Of a stretch of 64,000 nucleotides of DNA, positions 47,475 through 58,345 are shown piece after piece. Positions within the stretch are counted from its first letter, which is position 1, and each line of letters begins with the position of its first letter. The stretch covers positions 94,464,339-94,528,338 of the forward strand of contig OW240921.1 of the NCBI GenBank assembly GCA_933207985.1, read 5' to 3'. The position numbers and the translations under genes were made by a program. A model generated the notes under the pieces. That model saw only the letters and a program-made list of their open reading frames with translations. It had not been told where the DNA came from and made no database searches. This stretch comes from Pelobates cultripes. Taxonomy: Eukaryota > Chordata > Amphibia > Anura > Pelobatidae.

Positions 47475-48761
47475 CAGTGGCGTACACATGACCCATGGGG
47501 CCCCGGTGCAAAAATTGATCCGTGGCCCCCCCCCCCGCGCGCTTACTCGGCGCGGGTCGGGGTCGCAACACATGGTGGCGGGCACCTGGTCGCAGAGGTT
47601 GCAGGGCTGCGACCGCGGTATGCACACACACTTAAAGGACCACTACAGACACCCAGATCACATCAGCTCAATGAAGTGGTCTGGGTGCCAGGTCCCTCTA
47701 GTTTTAACCCTGCAGCTGAAAACATAGCAGTTTCAGAGAAACGGCTATGTTTCACTGAGGGTTAATCCAGCCTCTGGTGGCTGTCTCATTGACAGCTGCT
47801 AGAGGAGTTTCCGCGATTCTCACTGTGAAAATCACAGTGAGAAGACACTGAACGTCCATAGGAAAGCATTGAGTAATGCTTTCCTATGGGCGGTTTAAAT
47901 GCGCGCGCACCTCTTGCCGCGCATGTGCATTTCGGAGCTGAGAGGCGGACACTGGGGAGTCCGACGCTGGAGAAAGGTAAATGCTGAAGACACACACACA
48001 CACACACTCTCACAAACAGACGCATACACACTAGCTAACAGACACACACATTTACTGACAGAGACACACTCAGCGACAGACATACATACACACTCACAAA
48101 ACATACACTTTCACTGACAAATACACACTCACTAACAGACATCAAACACACACAGTAACAGACACACACAGTAACACACTCACTAGCAGACACACACCCA
48201 ATAACAGACACATACACTAACACAAACAAACACTGAGACACACACACACTAACACACACACACACACATACACACACACACAAACATTTTTTTTTTTCAA
48301 ATTTAATCCCCCCAGCCTCCTTACCTTTTGGAGTGCTGGGGGGATTCCCTGGGGTCCAGTGGTGGTGCTGCTGGGCTCCTGGGCGGCCGGTCACTGGGTG
48401 GGTGGACGGGCTGTCTGGGTGGCCGGTCACTGGGTGGGTAGGCGGGCTGTCTGGGCGGCCGGCGCGCGAGGGAGCACTTTCCCCTGTGTGCTTCCTCTTC
48501 AGCTCCCTTGCGCGCCACGTAGGGATGCCGGCGCCGGAAGATGGCTCCGGCATCAGTGCGGTGCGCGAGGGAGCTGAAGAGGAAGCACTGAGTGCTCCCT
48601 CGGGCCCCCCAGGGGAAGAGGCTGGCCCTGTGGCTACATACCGGGTCACAGGGGCGGCCGGCCCCCTGGTGGGCCGGGCCCAGTCGCAGCCGCGACCCTG
48701 GTATGTACGCCACTGGCCTTCGTCATTGCTTTTTGCAATATCCTGAGTGCCTTGACCTGAC
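47391..48761. repeat. Inverted-repeat element split by hAT-4
   Basis: GTCAGGTCCAGGCACTCAGG...GCAAAAAGC at 47391-47424 is matched inverted at 48728-48761. Removing hAT-4 and one copy of its duplication restores a short palindromic element with 34-bp arms. Confidence 0.7.
47475..48715. mobile_element. Non-autonomous hAT-type element (hAT-4) with CA-repeat and GC hairpin
   Basis: The left end is CAGTGGCGTACACATGACC and the right end GGTATGTACGCCACTG, perfect inverted CAGTGGCGTAC. The 8-bp duplication GCCTTCGT lies at 47467-47474 and 48716-48723. Inside are a T2-like piece (TTAAAGGACCACTACAG, from 47633), a CACACA array (about 47990-48285) and a GC-rich inverted repeat whose arms contain GCGAGGGAGCACTTTC and AGCTCCCTTGCGCGCC. 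The same GC module, in opposite orientation, is in hAT-1. No transposase. It lies in an intron of the minus-strand gene. Confidence 0.92.
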
Positions 48762-48874
48762 TTTCTTCATTTACATTAAAATTTGGAGTATAATTTTTTC
48801 TTTTCCTAAAACAAAATAAAAATATACATTTAAAAAAAAAAAAAAAAATCAATCAATCATCACTTGATTCCTAC
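48716..48874 (-). other. Intron remnant between hAT-4 and exon
   Basis: Right half of the split inverted-repeat element, then an A run at about 48833-48848. Confidence 0.5.
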
Positions 48875-49008
48875 CATTTGTTTCACCATGAAATGATTGT
48901 CCTCTGTTGCTTGCGTGAGGTCTGCGGTGGTTTGCAAGCCCCTGGAAACTAAGATTGTGGCTACTTGTGGTTTTCTGAGTATTACTCAGAAATTCATATG
49001 GCTTCTCT
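48875..49008 (-). CDS. Unidentified gene, upstream exon
   Basis: The 134-base exon between TCGTCTTTTAG and GTAGGA reads EKPYEFLSNTQKTTSSHNLS, then FQGLANHRRPHASNRGQSFH and GETN. It ends in phase 1 and joins G|TC to the large exon (ETN-V-LGRTL). Its own 5' phase is 2, so at least one more coding exon must lie further right. I could not place it in the window. Confidence 0.78.
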
Positions 49009-50452
49009 CTAAAAGACGAAAGAAAAGACAGCATTGACAAAAATGGTGTAAGCAATATAAAGAATAATAATAATAAATAAATGCAACTAGATTGTGGTTT
49101 AATTTACTTCTCAGCATTCTTTAATTGATATTTTATTACGGAATTAATTTATCAGCTGCAAACATAGCATTGTGCGAAACAAAATCCAAAATAACATACA
49201 CTTAGTATTACTTATTTAATATCAATCTTAACCCTCCAATCCATTGAGATGCACAGGTTCCACAGGTCTCATGATATCTAGTGATAATCCAAGATGGAAA
49301 CAAGCTTTTATTATGCAAAAAAAAAAAAAAAAAAGGAACAATCGATTCACATATCTGTCTCCTGCAATCAATTATAGAGTGGTATACCTCCAATAAACTC
49401 CTGCATCTCATTTAAACCAATCATGTAGCTGCTATTACCCTGCCCAGTGACTTCAGTCATATCTCTGCATGAAAGAATCTACTCACAACCAAATATGTGC
49501 ATACACCTTTTATAAAAACGTTCTCCATTTTTTTTTTTGAGAGCCTGTGTAAATTAATTACGTTGTGTGGCATGTGCAATATACAATACTAGATCTTGTT
49601 CAGTCAGGAAGAAGCAACATTCTCCCTGTAACTTCACAGAATAGGAGGTACAGGGGTTAAAGCAATTAGCTAGTTATAAAAACTTTGCATTGAGATACTT
49701 ATATTTAGTTACATTTACATCAACCCTTTTCAATTTCTTTACTCTTAAAAGCTTTGTTCAACTCTATTGAGAATAGAAGTTTGAGTCACTATCCTACCCA
49801 CAAAGACAATTTGCACTTGTGTCTCTCATTTCTCTACCAAACTGTCTGTGTGGTGTGTACGGAGAAAGCGTTTGACTAGCAGATTTCAAAGTTCTCTGTG
49901 TACAGCCTTAGTTGGGGTTTTAAAGGCTTCACTTATTAGTCACAACTCCCGAAACCGTTTGCTGTGCTTCCAGATGATATGTTCATGTGTGTTATTGTAA
50001 ACATTGCAGGTTAGAAGGGAGGAATGGAAAATATAGGATTTATGATGCTCGGTATAGTAACTCGCAAGAATGAAGTATTTTCGAATAGGAAGATGGGACA
50101 TAAGAAGCAGGGTTAAGATACAGAATACTGCAAAACTTATTTTTTTTTTTAAATATACAAAATTAGTCATACAAAAAACACAAACAAATAGGGCAAAAAC
50201 TAAAAAAAAATGCATACAAGTTGTGTTACTGAATAAAGTGTACATTTAAACGAGCAGTTCAGGCAGGAGTTGTGTCATTCTTTGTAATGCATTATATAGA
50301 CAAAGCATTGAAATAAAACTTTCAGGCAAAATGTCTCAAAAAAAATAAAATGAAATAAAAAAAAAAAATTTTTAACTTTTCTGAATTTGCTATAAAAACA
50401 CCAGGCTTTGCAAATTCTGCTCAAACCAGGAGGTGCTCAGTCAACAGTGAAC
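49009..50452. other. Presumed intron, no further exon found
   Basis: AT-rich, with an A run at about 49316-49334. No frame with a matching phase and good splice sites was seen. Confidence 0.4.
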
Positions 50453-50592
50453 TTTCTTTAAATTTATATTATTATTATTATTATTATGTTATTTATATAG
50501 CGCCATCAAATTCCGCAGCGATTTACAATGGGTGGACGAACAGACATGTAGTTGTAACCAGACAAGTTGGACACACGGGAACAGAGGGGTAT
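50453..50592. repeat. Dispersed repeat with TTA microsatellite head
   Basis: TTATTATTATTATTATG followed by TTATATAGCGCCATCAAATTC and CCGCAGCGATTTACAATGGG, a vertebrate-type non-LTR element 3' end on the minus strand. Related pieces lie on the plus strand at 51655-51738 and 29100-29165. The LTR at 50593 adjoins it. Confidence 0.6.
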
Positions 50593-51526
50593 TCTAACGG
50601 ATCACCTGGCACCCCGACTGGGTACCTCCGTTGAAGGATGTTCCTAGCGCTTCCTGAGGGCTCCAAGCACTCTAACAGACACCACAACCACCGCAGGCCT
50701 TACCTCTCTTTCTTCAGAGCAAAGCAGGAACAAGCTCTTACAAGAGCTTAGTTGTGATATAGCAAGAGAGTATGACTGGCATAGCAATCCCTTGTAGTAG
50801 ATTCCCCCAATAAGAGACGGCACTCCAAATTGAGGGTGAAGTAGAACTGAACATTTATTCAAACACTCTGCTTTTACGCCCATTCTACAACCATAGTACC
50901 GCCCACAGGGTTTTGAAGTACAACACACAGACACTCCCACACAAAATCCTCCCCTCTGCCTTATACATTGGGTTAATGTAATTATCACAGGCAGAGAAAT
51001 ACAGTTTTTACACATACACTGTAACTTTAAAAATATACATTACATTCACGTATAACTTAAATTTTTAGAATCAGCATACTCCAAATACAAACATATGTCA
51101 AAATCATACAAATTGGTCCAGTGGTTCAAAAGTTAGTTGGAAATCCCTTTTTGACCAACTGCAAGCATGGCTTGGGTGTGGTAAGCCAATTATCGCCAGC
51201 ATACAGAAAATATCTGCATTTACAACAGTAAAAACACATAAAAATACATAATTCCCATCATACTGAACAGAACCCCCACATTCAACCTATTCCCAGATAG
51301 CTTGGATCTGAGCGCTCAATATATCCAAACAGCACTCAGATCCCACGAACAGAATAAAATCGCCATGGGGTTTAAGTTTAACAAGGGCCATACATAGTCC
51401 AATAGAAGTCCATAAGCCCCAAATGCTGTTTTTAAAGTGCCCAATCTCCCAGGGGCCATAGTCCCAAGGCATGAGGCTGGCAATCAATCCCCTCCAAAAA
51501 ACAGTGGCGAGGTCCCTTTCGCCACA
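50593..51526 (-). mobile_element. Second solo LTR, related to the one at 29385
   Basis: On the minus strand it starts TGTGGCGAAAGGGACCTCGCC and follows the same order of blocks as 29385-30111 (GGGACTATGGCCCCTG; ATAGCAATCCC inverted; CACCCAGTCGGGGTGCCAG type near the end). The right border and duplication are degraded (GGTAT against AGTAT). It is diverged from the first copy by many indels, so the two insertions are old or from different subfamilies. Confidence 0.6.
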
Positions 51527-51654
51527 AGTATATACTTACTTATATAGTAAGAAGCATGTCCCTCATCTATGGGTACAGCAGAGGATTCTAGGGCGTATAG
51601 TTCAACAGTCTGTTTTTAATCGTAGAACACTCACAAGTAAACTGCAACTCCCAG

Positions 51655-51738
51655 ACACCTTTGCAGTATATTACCCATTGTACAGCGCTACGGAATTTGT
51701 TGGCGCTATATAAATAATAAAATAATAATAATAATAAT
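51655..51738 (+). repeat. Non-LTR 3' end with TAA tail
   Basis: CAGCGCTACGGAATTTGTTGG followed by CGCTATATAAATAATAAA and an ATAATAATA tail, as in L2-type LINE and SINE ends. Confidence 0.6.
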
Positions 51739-51873
51739 TACACAGAGCTTTATTTTCATAACAAGTGGGTTGGGAGGGTTGTGCAAAAAGGATGATCTGC
51801 ATGTGATGTAAATAAATCTTTGTTTAAAAATATATATATATATATATAAAAATAATAGATATAACTAACTTTA

Positions 51874-53166
51874 GAAAAAAGAGAGAAACAATAGTATCCC
51901 AATAGGGAGACTATAGTGTTAATGTGTCAGGGACAACCTCATAGGGGATAACCCTTACTTAAGTAGAGAATAAAGAAAATTCCAGTGAAAAAAATTCTCT
52001 CTGGAATAATAGGTAGGAAGTCCCTTTAACCATCAGATGGATAATATAAAATATACCTTTTATTAGTTAATTTAAAAATATGTATGTAGGAATGAATAAA
52101 AATGAAAAATAAAACATATAGACAGGCAGATTGGTGAGTATGTCCACTGGTTGTGAAAAGATGAGATAACTCAGTCTATTGATATAGAACAAAATAGTAT
52201 CAACCAATGAAACATAGAGTCCCCACTCTGGGAGAATGAGAGATATTAATGAAGTGAGCGAACTAACAATACTGTGAGTCGCTCACACTGAATGATTATA
52301 AGTTATCCCTAGTTGTAAATTGATACAAAATGTTGACAATGCTTGAATGATAAACATGGGCCGTTTGAATCAGAGAAAAGGACCATGGTAATCAAGCAAA
52401 AAATAAAACTAAAGTGTAACAATAAAGGAAGAGAGAGAGATCTCCTGTAATAATTGGGTAAAAAGGACAAATGTATAGCAGGTGCCTAGGCAATCTGTCG
52501 TCCTAATTCTGAGGTATTACAAAAAATCATTCAATGCTTGCTGGATATAAATGGGTTATCTGAATCAACACGAGCCCAAAATAGTGGAGCAAGAATAAAG
52601 GTGTAATAGCAGCAGCAAAAGATCCCCTTCAATTCCCACTTGAAATCAACTCAAAACTCCTGATAGTTCCCCCCACTGAAAACAACTCTAGCACTTGTAA
52701 AGAACTAGTCCGATCCAACATTTGGAGAGAGCGATCTGGAGACTCTAACTCTAACTGCCTGTCTAGAGACGCCTGGAACTACCTAACATATGTTTCGGCG
52801 CTGCTAACGCGCCTTCGTCTGAGGCAAGGCAACCGGACGCAGCTCTCCGGTAACAATTTAAAGCTGCACATAGCCAATCACTGTAGGGGGGGCGTGGTTA
52901 CACCATTCGCGCCCAAACAGGATACGAATTGGCCACACACCCTATGACCGTGGTGCCTGATGATTGGTGGAGAGCCCCTAAGGGAAACAAACCGAATTAA
53001 CCCTTGGTATTACTATTGTATCTCAGTCCGTGAAAAATATATGAGAAAAATACATACATATTTTTAAATTAACTAATAAAAGGTATATTTTATATTATCC
53101 ATCTGATGGTTAAAGGGACTTCCTACCTATTATTCCAGAGAGAATTTTTTTCACTGGAATTTTCTT
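51874..53166. mobile_element. Foldback element with 118-bp arms
   Basis: Bases 51971-52088 and 53051-53168 are inverted copies with no mismatch seen over 118 bases (from TAAAGAAAATTCCAGTG to TATGTATGTA). The whole is flanked by the 14-base direct repeat TATAACTAACTTTA at 51860-51873 and 53167-53180. The centre carries ATGTTTCGGCGCTGCTAACG, a motif style seen in other palindromic repeats of this window. No frame in it looks coding. Confidence 0.75.
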
Positions 53167-53180
53167 TATAACTAACTTTA

Positions 53181-54936
53181 ACCTACACATTGTATCCAAC
53201 ATGTGGGTGCCTTCAATAGATTTATTTATTCAATAGAATAAAATGTATGTGGAAATGTACAGAGAATTATAACAAGTCTTTTTTTTTTTTTTAAATGAAT
53301 TATATGTTTAACTGCCCTTTGTAGATGGACATTTCTCCTTTAAGATGATTTTTGCCTGGTATTCTTCTTTCTCTGACCCTCATCAAGTACTTCAACCTTT
53401 ATGTGCAATTGGAATTGAATTAGATTTGAAGTTACAGCACAACATACAATTCCAGTCGCTCTGTAACCAGCTGTGTGGGTCGCAGGGATGGTTTCCATGA
53501 CAGCAACATATCCTACAGCGAATCCCGCTAGCCAGAGACCTAGCCACATAATATTAGGATTAAAGTCGATGTGAGCAGAAGCAAAAATGATTATAGAAAT
53601 CCAACAAACAAGCTTTCGTGTATATATTGAAACTAATTATGAAACTAGTCACTCTTTTATCCACAGAAGTAGTAACAAGCTGATTAGACTTATTTATAAA
53701 TGGTCAGTGTTAAAAAAAATATATATATTGTGTAAAAAAAGACCAATAAATAACTGTGAGATGGATAGAAAGGGATCTGATCTATATATAGATTTTTTGG
53801 GGACTTATGAGCCTTCTTTAAAGGAACACTCCATACATGCATTTATATATAATGCTCAAGATTTGAAGTCACCTCTCAAAACTGCAAAATAAAGGGTTAA
53901 TTTACCTCTAATCCAGAGGCAAAATGTTCCACCTGTCCATAGATCAGTTCTGATCTCCTGGACAACAGAATGCTTCTCATTGAGAAGCATAGAGAGGCAG
54001 TGTGCTTGTGTGTAATCTCTGCTAGAAGCATCGCTTTCCGCTTTGTGCTGGGACTCAAAGCCATCAGGAAGAGCACCTTCCCTGCTCTTTGATTGATTGC
54101 TTGGAGGGTGAAACTTAACACCTTTATAAAAGTGCCAATGTCTACAGAATTCAGTGCTTTTTTTATTTTGTGGAAGAGGGGACACTGTTAATAAAGTACT
54201 TTAACTCAACTATCAAACTCATAATAGTTTATTTAATAAACATTACATTCCAGTAAAATGCAAAATGATTTTCAAAATACAGGGCAAATTAAAATTAAAA
54301 ATGTATCCAATTTAAATGTAGCCAAAGTTGGGCTATTTTAACAGAAATATTATACTTGATTGCTATGACAAGGCGTTGCACCCATGCACAGTGCTAGTGC
54401 TTGGCTGTGATATCGCAGCCACTTCCTGGTTCCAGCAGTCATTACAGACATAACTAGGTATATTCTCTGTGTCTCCACGCCAACTGGAGAATCTAAGGAT
54501 TCCCTTTTTTTTTTTTTTTAAACCATATTTTTTAATGCATTAGCTATATAAAATTATTTAGTGTGCTCTCACCATTTTTATAGTATTTTGCATATAAAAA
54601 TGGGGCTGACTCCAAACTAGCATGTTCCTTTAGTAATCTTTTGACTACAACACAGAACAGGAAACTAGAGACTTGAGGGTTGATTTACTAAACAGTGCAT
54701 TTCAAAAATGAATTGCAAAACACAGACCAAAATACCTGAGCTGAAAGAATTCTCCAATTAAGATCCTCTTCCAAACTGGCTATTTGATGCTAGTTTTTGT
54801 GATTCTGTTTCACCACATTACACTGTTTATTGAATAAACACAATAGTGCAGTCTTTTGGATTTGTTTGCTAAATACCAATTAGGATGACTTGCAGATTGG
54901 CCTTCCTGCCCAACTCAGAGAAGTCCGGGTACAGAG
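53181..54936. other. Flank left of the retrovirus
   Basis: It holds a T run at 53280, a T2-like TTAAAGGAACACTCCATAC start at 53818, and an isolated minus-strand frame at 53340-53630 with a hydrophobic start (see its own entry). Nothing else recognised. Confidence 0.4.
53340..53630 (-). other. Possible exon with a membrane segment (uncertain)
   Basis: On the minus strand a frame opens after a stop near 53630 and runs to 53340. It contains WISIIIFASAHIDFNPNIM and WLGLWLAGFAVGYVAVMETI, one or two hydrophobic segments, then a polar basic tail (GQRKKNTRQ). Candidate AG acceptors lie near its start, but no good GT donor was found. It matches no family I know and does not fit the phase of the exon at 48875. 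It may be chance. Confidence 0.2.
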
Positions 54937-55414
54937 TGTAAGAATATTAAATAGTTAACTTGTTTATATGTATTTTATGCTTTTATAAGGTTTATAACAT
55001 GATTATTGCTGACTGAAGGGATATTGAATACTTAAAGTCAATATGCTGACTGTGACAGACTAAGGTATTTCTTCTATAGGATGTAAGACAATGCTAAATT
55101 TCAGGATGTCTTGCCCATTCCGATTTTAAGGATATTCTTTTCCAGACGTATGCAAAAGCTTATCTTTCCATTGTCAGAATAACGTAATATAAGGAAGTAA
55201 TAAATCTTATAGTCTGTACTGTATTTGCATATACCATGGCTAATGTAAGCAAACTATGTATAAAAGCCAGCTCTGGAATACACTCATTTGAGAGTCTTGT
55301 AAAGCTGTTGTCCGTGTGTTATTGCTTACAAATGATTCTCCATCAACTTGATTATGGTGACCGAGGGATCGAGAACCGAGGGGATTAGAGTCCATTACAA
55401 CATTAACCCTTTCA
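54937..55414 (+). repeat. 5' LTR of the retrovirus
   Basis: 478 bp, from TGTAAGAATATT to TTAACCCTTTCA. AATAAA is at 55199 and a TATA box (TATAAAA) at 55259-55265. It differs from the 3' copy only at 55306 (T against G) and by one missing G in CATCAACTTGATT. Confidence 0.95.
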
Positions 55415-55417
55415 GCT

Positions 55418-55435
55418 TGGTGTCTAGAAGTGGGA
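55418..55435 (+). other. Primer-binding site
   Basis: TGGTGTCTAGAAGTGGGA starts three bases after the 5' LTR. It begins with the required TGG and resembles the complement of a leucine tRNA 3' end, with a one-base insertion and one mismatch by memory. The tRNA assignment is tentative. Confidence 0.6.
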
Positions 55436-55559
55436 TAGATGAAGTGGATCAGCAAAACCATTTGCGGTGAGTAGCCTTTTTGTGTCTTATTTGACGCTGA
55501 TTGTCTATGACCCCCCTTTGGTTCAGTAAGACTGTATCCAGTAGATAGGAAAGGTGTAA

Positions 55560-55930
55560 GGACTCTAGTTATATTGAGACTATAAGAGGTCTCCGGTTTA
55601 TTAGACATTTGGTCTAAATATATATAGGGTTTTGGTAACCCAGGTTAGTATCTAAGATAGATACAGGTTTTTGAGACCATAAGAGGTCTCCGGTTTATTA
55701 TAGGGTTTTGGTAACCCAGGTTAGTATCTAAGATAGATACAGGGTATCTCAGGTAGATACAGGTTTTTGAGACCATAAGAGGTCTCCGGTTTATTAAGTC
55801 TATAGGTGTTCTGAGCAGCACGGTTTGTAGATCTATAAGTATAACCCAAACTTCTCTTTCTCCCGGTCACCTTTGTTTGTCTTAAGTGTTTTTTGTGGGT
55901 GATTGTTTGTCTATATTGGGGACACACTTT
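55560..55930 (+). repeat. Tandem repeats in the retroviral leader
   Basis: GACCATAAGAGGTCTCCGG recurs with GTTTTGGTAACCCAGG and ATCTAAGATAGATACAGG about three times. The GAGACC...GGTCTC pieces can form short hairpins. Confidence 0.7.
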
Positions 55931-55966
55931 GGTAAGTTAGTAGTGTCCCCACTCTGAATCAGCAGT

Positions 55967-55996
55967 ATGGGAAATGTGAGTTCATGTCCTGAGTGA
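55967..55996 (+). pseudogene. Possible gag start, closed after nine codons
   Basis: ATG starts MGNVSSCPE and then TGA. MGxxxS is the N-myristoylation pattern of many retroviral Gag proteins, so this could be the old gag start. The next 1.7 kb has no long frame. Short enough to be chance. Confidence 0.3.
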
Positions 55997-57735
55997 CCAA
56001 TATATGTACATGTATATGTGTGTGTATGTATATATGTGTATATGTATGTATATATGTGTGTGTATATGTATATGTGTATATATAAGATAGCAGTACTTTT
56101 AAACAAATGGAGGTTTTAAAAATACATAGGGATTAAGGAGAGAACGCAGGTAACTTGTTTTTCTTTGGTTTTTACCATATATTGGGGCTGATGTGTACTG
56201 TAGTCCTTGCTGCTGCCCAGTAGTGATGGGAGTGAGCGCAGGACTTATCTTTCTGCAAGATAGCAGTACTGTATATTAGAAAAGAAATGACTCACAGGTT
56301 GTACCTGATAGACCTACTTAAATCTTTTTGCTTTATTCTTTCTGTCGCATAGAAGTATAAGTTTATTACTCTGTTTTATTGTAAGTTATTTCACATGGGA
56401 ACTGTGTGCCTGGAATGATTGTTGCTTTAAAAATACTATAAGCCCACTACACTTATTATGAGAGTGGGATAGTGTAAATGTGTTGCATTGTTTGCATGAT
56501 GAGCTCAGTATATTTTATAACTGAGACAAAAAGTCACTTCATTAGTATTTGAAAGTTAATTCCCCATATGGGATTAATTGTATAGAAACACCAATCAGCA
56601 CATCTTCCCTGCCCTGTGTGTTTGTTGCAAAGGATCCATACTAAATATGATTTATGTTTGAAAATAACAGAGCAACATTTACATTTTCAGCGGTCCAACA
56701 CATGCTTTATTTTGCACTGTAAACTAACCTTTTTATTGCAACAGGTTCCTTTTAAATGATCCAGTGTAATAACTACTGCTTGTGTCTTCTATGTCTCACA
56801 TTATGTGTTATTTTTAAATTGTGGTATATAGCCTGAATCAGACATCATGGACAAAGGTTTTTACCTGTGTTACTAAGGGCTCTTGGAGACTGACCGGTCT
56901 AAAGGTTTGCCATGCCTTTAAAACATGGTATAGTATAAATTTTTTAAGTCTCTGAGAGTTCTGAAAGATTCAGGTGAAACCATGTCTGTTTAATCTGGTC
57001 CAGATGTTTGTTCAATTTCTATAAGATTTAAGTTGATGCAGCATCATCTCAGATTAGTTAATGGTAGTTTTATACAAATAGTTGAGTTATGAGCGCGCTA
57101 TATAAATGGATCCTTTCTTTAAATACAATACTATAGTAGATTAAAGTAATGAAGTTAATTAAGAAAATGTACACATAAGAATCCCTAAAATAAATCTAAA
57201 CTAAAATTGGTATACCTTCCAATAATATGTTCTGAATACAGCTGTTAACTGTTTATTCTGTGTAAATGGTGATTGTGATAATGTGTGATAAGTGTGCAGT
57301 TTAACTTGAAAGTGGTTTAATTTATATGTTGCTGTATTGTTTTAAATTATATGTGAATCAGTTTGTTTCAGTCTAGTGATACTGATAAGAATGACAGCCA
57401 AATAACCTAGCAAATAACTGTTTTATTAGTTGTTGAATACTAGCGTTTTGGCCAAGAATAGTTGGAGATTTGGAGGTGTTAGTTTAAGATTGCTTTTATA
57501 TTGTGTCTATCTGTGTTTCCTAGGAGGGAGACAGAGTGTGTAGTTGTGTGCCCATAAATGTGATTTCTGTATTGGCATATCTGCTGGGTACCCATTATGT
57601 GTTTCTACAAAGATATTGCTTTGTGAGATGACGTGTAATATTACATTGGATGCTGAGTATGAGTTATATGGTTTGAAATGAATTGGTGATTATGAGCTTA
57701 GTACTTCAGTAAGATGTGCTAAAATCTGGAACAAG
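55997..57735 (+). other. Retroviral interior without recognisable coding
   Basis: AT-rich and full of stops in all frames, including a TATATGTG microsatellite at about 56000-56085. It should hold matrix and the first part of capsid but shows no trace I can identify. Confidence 0.5.
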
Positions 57736-58068
57736 GTGGAAGCTGAAATGTTGGGATTATGGAAGAATAAGCAGTCTATATTCACTGCTTTGGCATATAA
57801 GCAAGATGCAAAGGAAGAGATTGGTAATATGATTTTTGTAAAGAAATTTTACAAGTGTTGGAAGGATGAGGCAGGTTTGATGTCTGGAGATGATATAGAT
57901 CTCTTTAAAATACAGTCATGCCTTGGTAATATGTTGCCACAGTATTATTTGCTTGTGAAACAATTGATTTCAGACTGGGCCAATTTGGATAGCTCAGATT
58001 TTCTTACCAAGGTTATAGAAAAGGAAAATGCAGGTTGTTTTGAATTAAGAAAAGATTTAGGAAAGTAA
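57736..58068 (+). pseudogene. gag capsid-region fragment
   Basis: A 110-codon frame, rich in Lys, Leu and Trp, ending RKDLGK with a stop. Its position just before the nucleocapsid piece supports capsid C-terminal origin. No major homology region was recognised. A frame change separates it from the nucleocapsid. Confidence 0.55.
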
Positions 58069-58134
58069 GGTTGCTTATTATGCTCAGGGATTGCAACATA
58101 TTATGTCCAGCTACACAGGCTGAGAGCGAGGATG

Positions 58135-58345
58135 GGATGGAGCACATAAAGCCCGTGGAAGGGGTGGTCAAAGAGGGGCAAGGGGATGGAGACAGGGAAA
58201 TCAGGGTTATAGGGGCAGGGGTAACCAAGGAGGAATAGACAGGAACACTTGTTTCAACTGTGGCCAATATGGCCACTGGAGGAATGAGTGTCCACACCCC
58301 AGGAAACCCCACACACCCCAACAACCCCACAATTCTCAAAATATG
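58135..58345 (+). pseudogene. gag nucleocapsid with one CCHC zinc knuckle
   Basis: A Gly/Arg/Gln-rich stretch leads to CFNCGQYGHWRNEC at 58250-58291, a C-x2-C-x4-H-x4-C knuckle that binds viral RNA. The frame continues directly into reverse transcriptase sequence, without a protease between. Confidence 0.85.

Noticed and set aside
48035..48746. Frames of 130-204 codons on both strands
   Set aside because: CA array and GC hairpin of hAT-4.
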